DNA from: Gemmatimonadota bacterium
GTDB taxonomy: Bacteria; Gemmatimonadota; Gemmatimonadetes; Longimicrobiales; Gaopeijiaceae
Assembly (NCBI GenBank): GCA_022825135.1
Contig: JAJDYN010000005.1
Coordinates: 186,001 to 250,000 of the forward strand
Reading direction: 5' to 3'
Length of the DNA stretch: 64,000 nucleotides
Shown one piece after another: positions 23,720 to 33,372 of this stretch; position 1 is the first letter of the stretch; the number at the start of each line of letters is the position of its first letter. The notes under the pieces are model-generated. The model was not told the DNA's origin and ran no database searches. It worked only from the letters and a program-made list of their open reading frames with translations. A program made the translations under genes and the position numbers.

Positions 23720-25681
23720 CTACAACAGTCGGTTGAGTGTCTTGAAGGCTCGTTCGAACCGATCCAAGACTTGGTCAGTCAGATCGTCCGACAGTATCCC
23801 GATGTTGCCGCTGAAGTAGCGAGCTGGCCGGTAGTGATTGAAACTCGCACCATTAGGGAGTGAATTGCTCTCCAGGTGTTCCTTGAGTCGGCGAAGAATT
23901 CGAGGATGCCGGCTAGTCAAATCAGTCAGACTAACAGACGACCCAAATGCACCGTTCACCAGTTTCAGATAGAAATCGGGATCGAACATGTCCTCAACAT
24001 CAGCCTCGCTGCTTCCAACATAATCCGCATAGGTCAGCACTTGGCGTTTCTTGAGTAGCTTCCGCTTGTAGAGATTCTCGATGCTCTGTCGGTCTTTTTT
24101 CTGGTAGTCGACGAGAACTGCAATGTTCAGATTCGACTGTGCACCGATTAGGGCAACAAAAGTAGCAACCTTGTCAGCGCCACCAACCGGCGTGATCGTC
24201 CAGTCCGCGCTCAGACCCACCCTATCCATCTCTTGAAGAAGCGCCGAGATGATCTGGATGTAAAGAAGGTCTGACACGCCCTCTACGACAAGGTTATTCG
24301 GGCCGATGAAGAGAGTTTGATGAATCTCGTAACCGAGCGCGCCTTGGAGCGGGAACAGGCTGTCGGGAGTGGCATCGAGAACCTCTGTGATGACCTTCGT
24401 TCCCTGCATCTCCTCCCGATGCTCATCGGCTCTTGGCTCGATGCTTAGATCCTGGACGATGCGCACCCGCTCGAAGTGCGTGGGATCAACCATGAACGGC
24501 GAGTGGGTTGTGTAAATCAGCTGATGATTGGGCGTAAGCTCTTTCTCGAAGTAACGAAGAAGGTCTTCCTGAGCTTTCGCATGAAGGGACAGCCCCGGTT
24601 CATCCAGAAGAAGGATCAGTTTCTTTCCGTCCCTCCGAAGGTGAGAGTACCAAGCGAGGAAAGAAAAGAACCAGACAAACCCGCGAGATCTCGTCCCAAG
24701 CGCCGTGCTGACCATGTGCTTGGTGTCGTGTATGCGTCCCCAGATGTTCATACCCGAGGTCATACCCGGCGGGTCTCCGGGTCGGGCTGGACGGATGTCG
24801 AACATCATCCGGAGATGTCGGTTCTGAGACCAATAAGTAAGCGCCGTCTGTGTGAGTTGGTTCTCGGCGGCCTCGAGACTCGCCAGCAGGGCCTCTGTGC
24901 GCTCCGGCTCTACGACTTCGCTTAGGTCCAAGCCTGCAAGGTCAAGCAGGCCCAGTAGAGGATAATCTGCGTTCTTTAGGGACTTCTCTCGCACTCGTTG
25001 CCGAAGCGCGTCGAGGTTATCCTGCCCTCTCATCTGATAGAATTCGTCGAAGTAAAGAAACTGGGGAATGCGTTCCTGGAGTACGTGTTGGCAGAGAAAG
25101 GCCGAAACACTTCCGTCACCAATCTGCTCAAGGACGGGCAGAAGTTCTCTCGACGCTTCCGTCTGTTCAGCGCTAGCAAGAGCTGACACCATTTCTTCGG
25201 CGGTTCCATGCTCAAACACCTGGTCTGTGAGCGGTTGAGGAAGGCCTGCGGACTTCACAAGATGTCTTAGAGCCGCGTCCTCATCGACATTCAGGTTGCT
25301 GTAAGTGATTTCGTTCGAGTATCCCTTGTGGAGCGAAATCACCGGGTTTTCGTCTATTAGGCACGCAGGTCCAAAAATCTCCGTAATTGCCTTGGTATCG
25401 TCAGATTCGAGTGCGTAGGTGGCTCGAACCACCTCCGCAGGCTCTCGTCGGCCAGACTTGACGGCCTTCTTGTAGGTGACCACCTCTCTACGGGGGTAAT
25501 CGTCGGTGGCGTCAAAAGTGCCGTCCGCTTCGATGATCGGATTCAGGCGGTATAGGGCTTGAAGAACGGCAGTCTTCCCCGATTCGTTTTTCCCAACCAG
25601 GCAAGTGACATCGCCGATCTTGAATTCGGTCGAGTCCTGAACACTCTGAAAATCCGTAATGTTTACTTTGGTGAGTTTCAT
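23720..25681 (-). CDS. OLD-family ATP-dependent endonuclease (AAA ATPase plus TOPRIM)
   Basis: 653 residues. The N-terminal ABC/SMC-like ATPase has Walker A GKNESGKT (30-37) and Walker B-like KKLILLLDEPGLSLHAKAQ, followed by the H-loop-like TTHSPFM. The C-terminal TOPRIM nuclease has NLVVEGVSDLLYIQ (catalytic glutamate) and IAVLVDYQKKDRQS. OLD proteins cleave DNA and act in phage exclusion (P2 OLD, Gabija GajA, retron and PARIS effectors). It begins 43 bp after the DUF499 ATPase gene on the same strand, so it may be the last gene of the defence operon. Its less GC-rich composition and the absence of overlap leave open that it is a separate acquisition. Confidence 0.9.
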   Translation of the reverse strand: MKLTKVNITDFQSVQDSTEFKIGDVTCLVGKNESGKTAVLQALYRLNPIIEADGTFDATDDYPRREVVTYKKAVKSGRREPAEVVRATYALESDDTKAITEIFGPACLIDENPVISLHKGYSNEITYSNLNVDEDAALRHLVKSAGLPQPLTDQVFEHGTAEEMVSALASAEQTEASRELLPVLEQIGDGSVSAFLCQHVLQERIPQFLYFDEFYQMRGQDNLDALRQRVREKSLKNADYPLLGLLDLAGLDLSEVVEPERTEALLASLEAAENQLTQTALTYWSQNRHLRMMFDIRPARPGDPPGMTSGMNIWGRIHDTKHMVSTALGTRSRGFVWFFSFLAWYSHLRRDGKKLILLLDEPGLSLHAKAQEDLLRYFEKELTPNHQLIYTTHSPFMVDPTHFERVRIVQDLSIEPRADEHREEMQGTKVITEVLDATPDSLFPLQGALGYEIHQTLFIGPNNLVVEGVSDLLYIQIISALLQEMDRVGLSADWTITPVGGADKVATFVALIGAQSNLNIAVLVDYQKKDRQSIENLYKRKLLKKRQVLTYADYVGSSEADVEDMFDPDFYLKLVNGAFGSSVSLTDLTSRHPRILRRLKEHLESNSLPNGASFNHYRPARYFSGNIGILSDDLTDQVLDRFERAFKTLNRLL

Positions 25682-25724
25682 CTCCTGGGCATCCTCGGTA
25701 ATTGCCTTTCGGCAGTGTACTGTT

Positions 25725-28628
25725 TCACCCGTCGTCCGCCTCGATCAGCTCGAGTTCCCGGAGCGGCTCCAAGACGCCATTCTCGAGCTTGGCTCTGTCG
25801 TAGCCGCTCGCGGCGGTCGCGCTCGCGCTGATCGAAACCTCCCCGGCCACATCCGCGAGATTGGCCAGAGCATGCCAGGCCGCGTACAGCTTGCTCGCGT
25901 CGGCGGTGAATGAGACTGCGATCTCGCGACCGCTCTGCGCGCCGAACGGCTTTGAGCCATGACCCGCGACATCGCCGTCACCATTGTCCTCCTCGTCACC
26001 CGCCTTCGCCGACGCATCTTCACCCGTCTCACCGTCCCCGGCCGAATCACTGGGTAAGGTCGGCTTCGCAGGCAACGCGGCCGGCGTAATGAGAAAGCCG
26101 GAGTCCAAGTCGATTTCGTCGTCAGCAACGCTACGCTCGAATGACACGCGGTGGCGGTCAATCTGGTAGCGTCCGTCGTCGCCGAGCCTCGGTCGACCAA
26201 TGGTATAACCGAACAGGCCCCTTTCCACGCCGCGAGCGATGGCCTTGCGCACGGCTTGGGAAGAAAGCAAGCGCGGGAATCCCAAGAATTCATAGAACCC
26301 AGCCCGTACTCTGTCGGTCGCGATGCCGTTCTGGCTTGCTCCTTCGTCGCCGAGCTTGAACAACTCGACAATCTTCCCGGGTGCCACGGTGCCGAACACG
26401 CGGCGGTGGACAATCGTCAGCAATTCCTCCAAGCGCTGATGGATCAGCGCGCGCTTCTTCTCGTCAAGCGTCGTCTGGAGCGGCCGTCCGCCCAGACTGA
26501 TCGTTTCAAGCGTCAGCGTGCCGTCGCCGGACTCCGGCAGCCAAACCCCGCCGTATAGCTTGAGCAGGGCGGATTCGACCGCCGCCCGTTCCGTAGCCTT
26601 GCGCTCCCTAAGTTGCCCCTTCTGGCCGCTTGTGAGATTGTGCTCGCGCCATTTCTGCTGAACGCGCTCAACTGCGAGCAGATAGCGCACTCCCCGCCGT
26701 AGTGTCTCCACCTGGCCGGTGGCTGGAACGGCAAGTCCCAATCCGTTGCGGTATACCCGCGGCCGGTTGCCCGATTGCTCGCAAAGGGCGATCGCGTCGC
26801 GTCGCCGCTCAGCTGCCGGTTTAGCTGCGAACTCGAGCGGCAGATAGGCGATGAGGAATTGCGGCTCGCCGTCCGGTACGTCGCCCGGTTTCCGGGGCCA
26901 TACGATGGCCTGCTGTCCGGCAAGCCGCTTTTCGATCATCTGCCGGATGCGGGCTTCAACGCGGCTCTCATGACGAGCGATGACCTCGGCCTCCTGTTCG
27001 ACCAGCAGCGTGACGTTGGGGTCCTTCTTGAAGCAGTAGCGCACACCGTCGAAGTGCAGGTACAGACACTGCTCCCTGAGTTCCTTCAGGCACGCCTGGA
27101 TGGTGGTGGTGTCGAGATCCGGCCCGAGGGTCGCGGCTAACAGGTCCGGCTCGCCGATGCCGGGTGGAAGCAGGTCGCTATGGTCACCTCTTCCACGCGC
27201 CAACCCGCCGAAAGAGTACAGCAGCATTGTGGTGGCGAGGCGGCTGGCTGGTTGCTTGCCGGACTCGGCAGTCACTTCGCGCGCCCGCCGGTTGTCGATG
27301 CGTCGCGTTCGCGCGTTCGCGCCGACAAAGTCATGCTCCAAACAGGCTTGGAAGTCCTCGCGCTGACCTACTTCCTTGAAGAAGGCGAGGCGGACGCCGT
27401 TGTCTTGGATCGGGACATCTCCGGGACCGAGCAAGGGCCGCGAGGCCCCGGCGCGGTGGGCAGCGCGGAGGCATGAGGCGAGGAACCGCAGGGCACCGCG
27501 GGTGCGCTGAAAATCCGGGATGGCGGCCCAGCGCTCACGCATCAGGTCGATCAGAGCGGGGTGAAAGGGGTAAGACGCCTTGATCCGCTCGCGCAGCGCC
27601 AGGCCCTCTTCCTCGGCCTGTTGGCGACCCGGCTCGCCGTGCGCATAGGCGCGCCGCATCTGTGTGAACACTTGGCCGTAGGCGTCCGCCGATGCGGCCA
27701 CCGCACCCGCGTCTGGTGTCCCGCCGAGCAGCCGCCGCTGGATGACGTTGAGAATCTCGTTGCCTTCCACGGGCTCGCGGCGCTGGTCCTTGCGGGCGGC
27801 CAAGTGCTCTACAGTCTGGAGCAGGCCGGTGTATTCAAGAGACTCGCGTTTGCTGGACTGAAGGGAGTAAACGAGCGCCGCGTCATCCACGCTCCCGACC
27901 GCCGCCGTCAACCGCTGAAGGAACGACAGCGTCTCGTCGCGCAGCGTGGTCTTTTCGACGCGAATCCCGCCGGCACTGATGAGGTATTGCAACAGTTCGT
28001 CGATAAGGATCAGGCTCGGACCGCCCCTGAGCAATTCAACGAGCGCATCGCCACCCGGAGCGACTCGGGCCTGGTCTTGGCCACGTACTAGGTCGTACCC
28101 TTCCCGCCCTCCAAGTCCCCACGCGATCCAGCCCCACACGGTCCTCGCGGTGATGTCGCTGCGGGGAGCCGGCTTGCCGTTCGTCGGGTCGAAGAACTGC
28201 CCGTCAACCACCGCGACACGCACGCCGTCCGGTCGCGGGAGTCCAGCCGCCTCCGGAAGTGCGTCGAGTGCCGCGCGGGACCGGGCGGCGTGCAGCAGGG
28301 CGGCCAGCGTGTGCGACTTGCCGCCCCCAAACGGCGTCTGAAGCCGGAGCACGCGATTGCCTGGTGCTCCGGCAAGACGCCCGAGCACGTCGTTGAGCAG
28401 CGACTTGAGGCCGCCGGTCAGATAGGACGCGGCGAAGAAACTGTCGGCGTCGCGGTATACCGCTGGGACGCGTCGAAGCTCTGCCTCCGGCTGTCCCAAC
28501 TCCCTACCGATGAGGTAGTCGGAGAGTGTGCCGAGGTCGAGCGCGAAGATGTCCTCGGAAAAGTCGTCGGAAACCACATCGGGATGCAGCTTCACGGACT
28601 CTAGCCAGGGGCGTGTATTGGTACTCAT
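25725..28628 (-). CDS. DUF499-type AAA+ ATPase of a modification/defence system
   Basis: 967 residues. The N-terminal P-loop ATPase has RLQTPFGGGKSHTLAALLHAA (Walker A about 99-106) and Walker B SLILIDELLQYL. Then come long helical regions, and an acidic low-complexity linker (about 860-900) before a C-terminal alpha/beta tail. This is the pattern of DUF499 proteins (COG1483), which are regularly encoded next to DUF1156 DNA methyltransferases, as here. Probable role: an ATP-driven motor or gate that couples methylation status to interference. Start: ATG 28628 overlaps the methyltransferase stop by one base (TGATG); the GTG three bases earlier gives a GTGA overlap and is equally possible. Either way the two are coupled. 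Confidence 0.88.
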   Translation of the reverse strand: MSTNTRPWLESVKLHPDVVSDDFSEDIFALDLGTLSDYLIGRELGQPEAELRRVPAVYRDADSFFAASYLTGGLKSLLNDVLGRLAGAPGNRVLRLQTPFGGGKSHTLAALLHAARSRAALDALPEAAGLPRPDGVRVAVVDGQFFDPTNGKPAPRSDITARTVWGWIAWGLGGREGYDLVRGQDQARVAPGGDALVELLRGGPSLILIDELLQYLISAGGIRVEKTTLRDETLSFLQRLTAAVGSVDDAALVYSLQSSKRESLEYTGLLQTVEHLAARKDQRREPVEGNEILNVIQRRLLGGTPDAGAVAASADAYGQVFTQMRRAYAHGEPGRQQAEEEGLALRERIKASYPFHPALIDLMRERWAAIPDFQRTRGALRFLASCLRAAHRAGASRPLLGPGDVPIQDNGVRLAFFKEVGQREDFQACLEHDFVGANARTRRIDNRRAREVTAESGKQPASRLATTMLLYSFGGLARGRGDHSDLLPPGIGEPDLLAATLGPDLDTTTIQACLKELREQCLYLHFDGVRYCFKKDPNVTLLVEQEAEVIARHESRVEARIRQMIEKRLAGQQAIVWPRKPGDVPDGEPQFLIAYLPLEFAAKPAAERRRDAIALCEQSGNRPRVYRNGLGLAVPATGQVETLRRGVRYLLAVERVQQKWREHNLTSGQKGQLRERKATERAAVESALLKLYGGVWLPESGDGTLTLETISLGGRPLQTTLDEKKRALIHQRLEELLTIVHRRVFGTVAPGKIVELFKLGDEGASQNGIATDRVRAGFYEFLGFPRLLSSQAVRKAIARGVERGLFGYTIGRPRLGDDGRYQIDRHRVSFERSVADDEIDLDSGFLITPAALPAKPTLPSDSAGDGETGEDASAKAGDEEDNGDGDVAGHGSKPFGAQSGREIAVSFTADASKLYAAWHALANLADVAGEVSISASATAASGYDRAKLENGVLEPLRELELIEADDG

Positions 28629-31435
28629 CACGGGTTGTTTTCTCCGCTAAACAGGTCCAGGGCCCCGGTGACCAGCGAGTCCTCATCGCGCACATACGCG
28701 GCCCCCTCGACAATGCTCCGCCAGTTGGCGTTCAGCCGCGTAAGGGCACCAAGTTCCGCCGTAAGCGATGCATCTAGCGCTTCGTTACGGCCTAGAACTG
28801 GAGCCGACAAGGCCTGCGTCACCAGTCGAAGCTGTTCGCCGTTCGGACGGGCCGTCTTGAGATACTCCGACACGCGTCCGGGGTGTTCATCGAGCAGGTA
28901 CAGCAGTCGATGCAGGGTGTCGACAAGTGGGGCAGGCCTGCCGTTCTCCGGAAGGCCGAGCGCCTCGTCATCGCCCCTCTCGGAGTAGTTGCGCACGCGG
29001 AACTTGCTCCGCTTGCTCCGGATCTTTTCCACGAGCTTCGGGGCGCTGCCGGCAAGTCCATTGGGACCATCGATCTCGATTCCCTGCGGATAGCAGAACA
29101 CGTAGGCGTCGCCAGCCTCGATGGCGGATTCACGGTAGGTGAAGCGCCACAGGATGTAGAACCGGGTGATGGAATCGACGGCGGCGACTGCGGCACCGCG
29201 CAGGCCGAAGATCTCGTCTAGCATGACATCCAGCACGACGCCTTCGACATCGCGCAGGTATTGCTCGGCGGACACCGGCTCGCCGTTCGCATAGTCGACT
29301 CGGGAGAACTGTGTGTAGGCGCGCAGCCCGGCGCCGACGGCGGCCATCAGAAGGTCGGCGCCGCCGATCCCTTGGCCGCCGTTCCACAGGGTTTTCACCC
29401 GCTCACGAGCTATTTCGTTGAGTCGAGGCTGGACCTCCGATTCGTACTGCCCGACGACGGATTGCTCGCGTCGCCGCGCTACGAAGAAGATGCTGTCGGA
29501 GAGCGCTGCGGCTCCGAGGGCGTTGACCCGGCCTCGCGACTCCGTTTGAATCGGCCAGGCCTCGGTAACGGTCATCCCCGCGCCGACGAGCGCACGGATC
29601 AGGGTCGCCCAACCCTCGGTGGTCCGGTGAGCGTAGACGCAGACCAGGGGCGCACCCGGCTTCAGCACACGTCGCGCCTCCGCCAAGGAGTTGCGCATCA
29701 GCCGCTCGTAATGCTCCTTCGCCTTGTTGGCATCGCCGCCATGCTCGCTCGGTTGCGCCACGGCCTCCCGCCGCTTCGGCGGTGTGGGAAGGATGAAATG
29801 TCCCGGGTAATGGTCGCCGAGGATCCGCTTCAGCCAAACATAGAAGAAGGCCGAGAGATCCGCGTAATAGATGCTGCTGTAATAGGGCGGATCGGTGATG
29901 ACGGCGTCGAAGGTCTCGTCGTCGTAGAAGAGCTTCTCTGCGTTCCCACGCCGGACTATTGATGGGGTTCCGATCCTCGCGAGCGCTCGAATGCAAAAGG
30001 CCTCGCGATCCAGCGCGAACGGAAGGCTTCCGGTAGTGGCCGCCAAAGGACTGATCTCTGAGAAGTCGTAGATCATTTTCAGCGCTTGCCGATCACCGAC
30101 CGCACCCCTGGTGATCTGGTCCTTGGGTTCCCACCGCGAGAACTTGTTGAAAATGATCACGAAACGACCGAACGCCATCGCGAAGAACGTCACGAGCGCC
30201 CGCGCCCGATCCTTTGGCATGCCGTTGGCAAGCATCTCGCCATGCGCGCAACGAATCTGCTTGATGAGGGTGAAGAGGACGAGTAGTTGTCGAGTCGTGA
30301 ACAGATCGCGGAAGCTCTCCATGCCATAGGCGGGCAACTGATCGCGCAGTTTGCCGTGGAGGGCCTCTGCAGGACATGAGAATCCCAATTCCGCCTCAAG
30401 CGTCGCCAAGCGCGTTGCGACCAAGTTGGGAGATGGCACGGAGGTGGCATCCGGAGGCAGGTAGACCTTCTGCCGCTTCTTGCGCTTGGGCTTCGGAGGA
30501 AGTGCCGCCACGATCGCGGCCAGTGACTCTCCCATGCGGCCTTCGACCGCCATCTCCTTGACGTGGTCGGCGGGCGCCGGTGTGTTGCAGGCGACGCACA
30601 CCGCCTGCCCCGAACCGGTTTGTCCGGTCTGTTTCGACACGGCCTTGGCGGAGGAGTCGGAAACGATGTCCCAGCACAGGCGGTCGCCGTCCTCGATTCT
30701 CGGCACGGCCGCGATGGCGCCGCCCTTCTTCCGAAGCCATGACTGTCGTACCAGCGGGACCGGCGCCCGGCAGCCGGGCCGACGACAAGGCACGCTGCGC
30801 GCCCAGATGTACGAGACAGGATCGGCATAGGCGCCGGAAGCGGGGGCAAGGGTCCCGAACAGAGAACCCTGCTTCTCCAGCTCGTCCGTCTGCGACAACT
30901 CGATACGCGGGTATAGATCGCCGATCTCGTCGCGCATCCGTTCCAGGATCTTCTCTCCCCGGCGGACGAAGTCGTTGGCCAAGCTTGGGCCGTAGGTTTG
31001 CGGGTAGACGAGCGTGCACAGCTCGATCAGGTGCGCGACCGGGTTGTAGTCGATGGCGTGACTCTCGCAGCCAAGGCGGGCGGCTTCCAGCGGAATCGCC
31101 CCGCCACCGGCAAACGGGTCGAGTACCTTCGGCGCTCGTCCGCCGTGCAGTTCCTTGATTCGGTCACGCGCTTTCGAAACTGTTTCGGCATTGGGCTTGT
31201 AGGCCGCGAGCTTGGCTACGAACGACGCGGATTTCTCTCGTTCCTTGTCGGTGCGAGGCGCAGGTGCAAGCGCCGCGTAGACGGCGGCCCGACACGCGGT
31301 GATCGGACGACGCGCCGGCCAGTAGTGTACCAGTTCCACATAGCGTCGCGGATGCAGCTTCTCCTTGGATGCGATGGCGTTCAGCGCATCGAGCGGCAGG
31401 TAGTCCTCGATCAAGCGGCGGTCGTCGGTCTTCAA
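28628..31435 (-). CDS. DUF1156 adenine-specific DNA methyltransferase with zinc ribbon
   Basis: 935 residues from TTG 31435, overlapping the UvrD stop as TTGA. This start removes 70 non-family residues and gives the expected N-terminus KTDDRRLIEDYLPLDALN (DUF1156). The SAM site is VLDPFAGGGAIPLEAARLG (106-112). A zinc-ribbon-like insertion has cysteines at 217, 222, 280 and 283. The catalytic motif AVITDPPYYSSIYYADL has DPPY at 515-518, implying N6-adenine (or N4-cytosine) methylation. Late motif: RRVLKPGAPLVCVYAH. Belongs to COG1743, which co-occurs with DUF499 ATPases and SNF2 helicases. Its predicted job is to mark host DNA so the associated nuclease/helicase proteins spare it. Confidence 0.92.
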   Translation of the reverse strand: MKTDDRRLIEDYLPLDALNAIASKEKLHPRRYVELVHYWPARRPITACRAAVYAALAPAPRTDKEREKSASFVAKLAAYKPNAETVSKARDRIKELHGGRAPKVLDPFAGGGAIPLEAARLGCESHAIDYNPVAHLIELCTLVYPQTYGPSLANDFVRRGEKILERMRDEIGDLYPRIELSQTDELEKQGSLFGTLAPASGAYADPVSYIWARSVPCRRPGCRAPVPLVRQSWLRKKGGAIAAVPRIEDGDRLCWDIVSDSSAKAVSKQTGQTGSGQAVCVACNTPAPADHVKEMAVEGRMGESLAAIVAALPPKPKRKKRQKVYLPPDATSVPSPNLVATRLATLEAELGFSCPAEALHGKLRDQLPAYGMESFRDLFTTRQLLVLFTLIKQIRCAHGEMLANGMPKDRARALVTFFAMAFGRFVIIFNKFSRWEPKDQITRGAVGDRQALKMIYDFSEISPLAATTGSLPFALDREAFCIRALARIGTPSIVRRGNAEKLFYDDETFDAVITDPPYYSSIYYADLSAFFYVWLKRILGDHYPGHFILPTPPKRREAVAQPSEHGGDANKAKEHYERLMRNSLAEARRVLKPGAPLVCVYAHRTTEGWATLIRALVGAGMTVTEAWPIQTESRGRVNALGAAALSDSIFFVARRREQSVVGQYESEVQPRLNEIARERVKTLWNGGQGIGGADLLMAAVGAGLRAYTQFSRVDYANGEPVSAEQYLRDVEGVVLDVMLDEIFGLRGAAVAAVDSITRFYILWRFTYRESAIEAGDAYVFCYPQGIEIDGPNGLAGSAPKLVEKIRSKRSKFRVRNYSERGDDEALGLPENGRPAPLVDTLHRLLYLLDEHPGRVSEYLKTARPNGEQLRLVTQALSAPVLGRNEALDASLTAELGALTRLNANWRSIVEGAAYVRDEDSLVTGALDLFSGENNP

Positions 31436-33372
31436 CGCGAGTGCGCTCCTCTCAAGGCTCCACGGGAATCGTCGTTGGTGAAGCCCATTTCCCCGAGAAA
31501 CCGGGATGGTTGCTTCCCCCAACCCCTGTATTGACGAGCCCATGACAGGATCAGGCGCTGCTTCGTCCGAGTGATGGCGACGAAGCAGCCCCGTCGCTCC
31601 TCTTCCAATGCGGCGCTGCCGTCTCCCTTCTTGACGCTGTGCCAAGAAGGCAGAATCTCCTCGACGAGACCGATGACGTAGACTATGTCGAACTCTAACC
31701 CCTTCGCCCCGTGAATGGTGGCGAGGGAAACCGCTCCTGGGGCGGGAACGGGTTCTTTGGAGCGTAGCTCCAACTCCTGTAGGAACCGGTCGAGCGACGC
31801 TCGTCCGATTGCCGTTCGGATCTCGCTCGATAACCGTTGCCAGGCGCTCAGATCGTCCTTGAGATCTTCATCGAATTCGTCGCTCCTCAAGTGCCCGAGG
31901 ATCTGCTTGATCGCCGATGCGGGTTTCATTTCTCCGGCGGTGAGGCCAGAAATTGAGGCGACGATCTCCGTGGCTGGCGATGAAAGGTCGGCCGATTGCG
32001 CCATATCGGCCCAAACCGAGAGGAAGGTGACGCCTTCCGCCGCGGACCGAGCCATCAAGTCATCAACGTCCAGCGACATAGGGGAAAAGCTGCTGAACGT
32101 CTCGACGAGAGTGACCATATTGCGCCGGTCGAGTGGGCGGTTGATCTGCTTTAGACAGGCGACCAGCCAACGCATCTGAGGCGATACGAAGTCGTCGCGG
32201 CGCGTCAGAATCGTTGCAGGTACGCTTTCCTCTTCCAAGGCTTGCCGCATGGACTCCAGCAACGCGCGCGTTCTAGCGAGCACCACTGTATGGCGACGGT
32301 CGGCGATATCCTGACTGGCGATCTCGGACGCAATGCCAGCCACCTCGTCTTGGTCCGTCGCGAACATGCGGCAGCGAATCTGCCGGTCTTCGATCGAATG
32401 ACTCTGCTGGGCCGGTTCCGCCAACTGTTTGGACTTGTCGCGCCGAACGTTGTACACGACAAGACGATTTGCGGCTTCCACGATGCGCGGCGGACACCGG
32501 TAGTTGGTTGGCAGTTGCACCACCTCGCAATCGAAGTCCTTTACCAGGGTGCTGATCCGACGGACGCTTGCACCGTTCCACTCGTAGATCGTCTGATCGT
32601 CGTCCGCTACCGCGAAGACCTGGCGATAGCCTTGGCCCGCCATGCGCCGAAGAAGCTCATACTGTGCGCCGTTGGTATCCTGGAACTCGTCGATGAGCCA
32701 ATGTCGGTAGACGGTCTGGTAGTGGCGGGCCATGGCTGGAAACCCAAAGAGCTTGTACGCCTCGAAGATCAACGAATTGTAGTCCAGTGCGTTGGCGCGG
32801 CGGAGTTCATCCTCATAGAGTCGGTAGGCGCGAGCCACGCGGCCTGCGTCTTGGCGTGATACCCCGCTTCGGTTGGCCATCCATTGCTCGGCGTCGTCGG
32901 TACCCACCAATCGGGCCTTGAGGGCATTGATCCTAGGCAAAAGGCGGCGGTCTTCGCCGGGCAGGTGTGGGCGGTCGCGCCCGAGAGCATCTTCCAACAC
33001 GGCTTGGCAATCGGTCCTACGCGAGTAGATCGCGAAATCTGGCCTGATCCCAAGGTGTACGCCGTGTTGGCGCAAGACCTGTGCGCAGAAACCATGGAAG
33101 GTTTGGATGTCGGCTCGTTCTTCGAGTCCGGGCGTAAGCGTGGTCACCCGACTTGACATCTCGTGCGCGGCCTTGTTCGTGAACGTAAGGGCGAGCACAC
33201 GGAAACGCTCGTCCGGCGATCGGTCTAGGAGTTGAGCGACCCGACAAGTCAGCACGCGGGTCTTTCCGGAGCCTGGCCCGGCAAGCACGAGCAGTGACCC
33301 GTCCTCCCACTCGACAGCCCTGCGCTGGATGGCCGACAGTTCGTGCAGTGTGCTTTCGAGTATGGTCGCCAC
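31432..33372 (-). CDS. UvrD/Rep-family superfamily 1 helicase (GajB-like)
   Basis: 646 residues from GTG 33372; TAGTG overlaps the stop of the OLD gene by one base. Motifs in order: Q-motif region LSAIQRRAVEW, Walker A AGPGSGKT (31-38), Ia TFTNKAAHEM, II DEFQDT (228-233), III-like FAVADDDQTIYEWNGA, IV LPTNYRCPPRIV, V ATIHGAKGLEFDIVYVIGL, and VI FVAITRTKQRLILSWA. All key residues are present, so it should be an active 3'-5' helicase or a nucleic-acid sensor. An OLD nuclease followed directly by a UvrD-like protein is the gene order of Gabija (GajA-GajB). The protein is longer than the classic GajB of about 500 residues, and the pair sits inside a larger operon. Confidence 0.93.
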   Translation of the reverse strand: MATILESTLHELSAIQRRAVEWEDGSLLVLAGPGSGKTRVLTCRVAQLLDRSPDERFRVLALTFTNKAAHEMSSRVTTLTPGLEERADIQTFHGFCAQVLRQHGVHLGIRPDFAIYSRRTDCQAVLEDALGRDRPHLPGEDRRLLPRINALKARLVGTDDAEQWMANRSGVSRQDAGRVARAYRLYEDELRRANALDYNSLIFEAYKLFGFPAMARHYQTVYRHWLIDEFQDTNGAQYELLRRMAGQGYRQVFAVADDDQTIYEWNGASVRRISTLVKDFDCEVVQLPTNYRCPPRIVEAANRLVVYNVRRDKSKQLAEPAQQSHSIEDRQIRCRMFATDQDEVAGIASEIASQDIADRRHTVVLARTRALLESMRQALEEESVPATILTRRDDFVSPQMRWLVACLKQINRPLDRRNMVTLVETFSSFSPMSLDVDDLMARSAAEGVTFLSVWADMAQSADLSSPATEIVASISGLTAGEMKPASAIKQILGHLRSDEFDEDLKDDLSAWQRLSSEIRTAIGRASLDRFLQELELRSKEPVPAPGAVSLATIHGAKGLEFDIVYVIGLVEEILPSWHSVKKGDGSAALEEERRGCFVAITRTKQRLILSWARQYRGWGKQPSRFLGEMGFTNDDSRGALRGAHSR

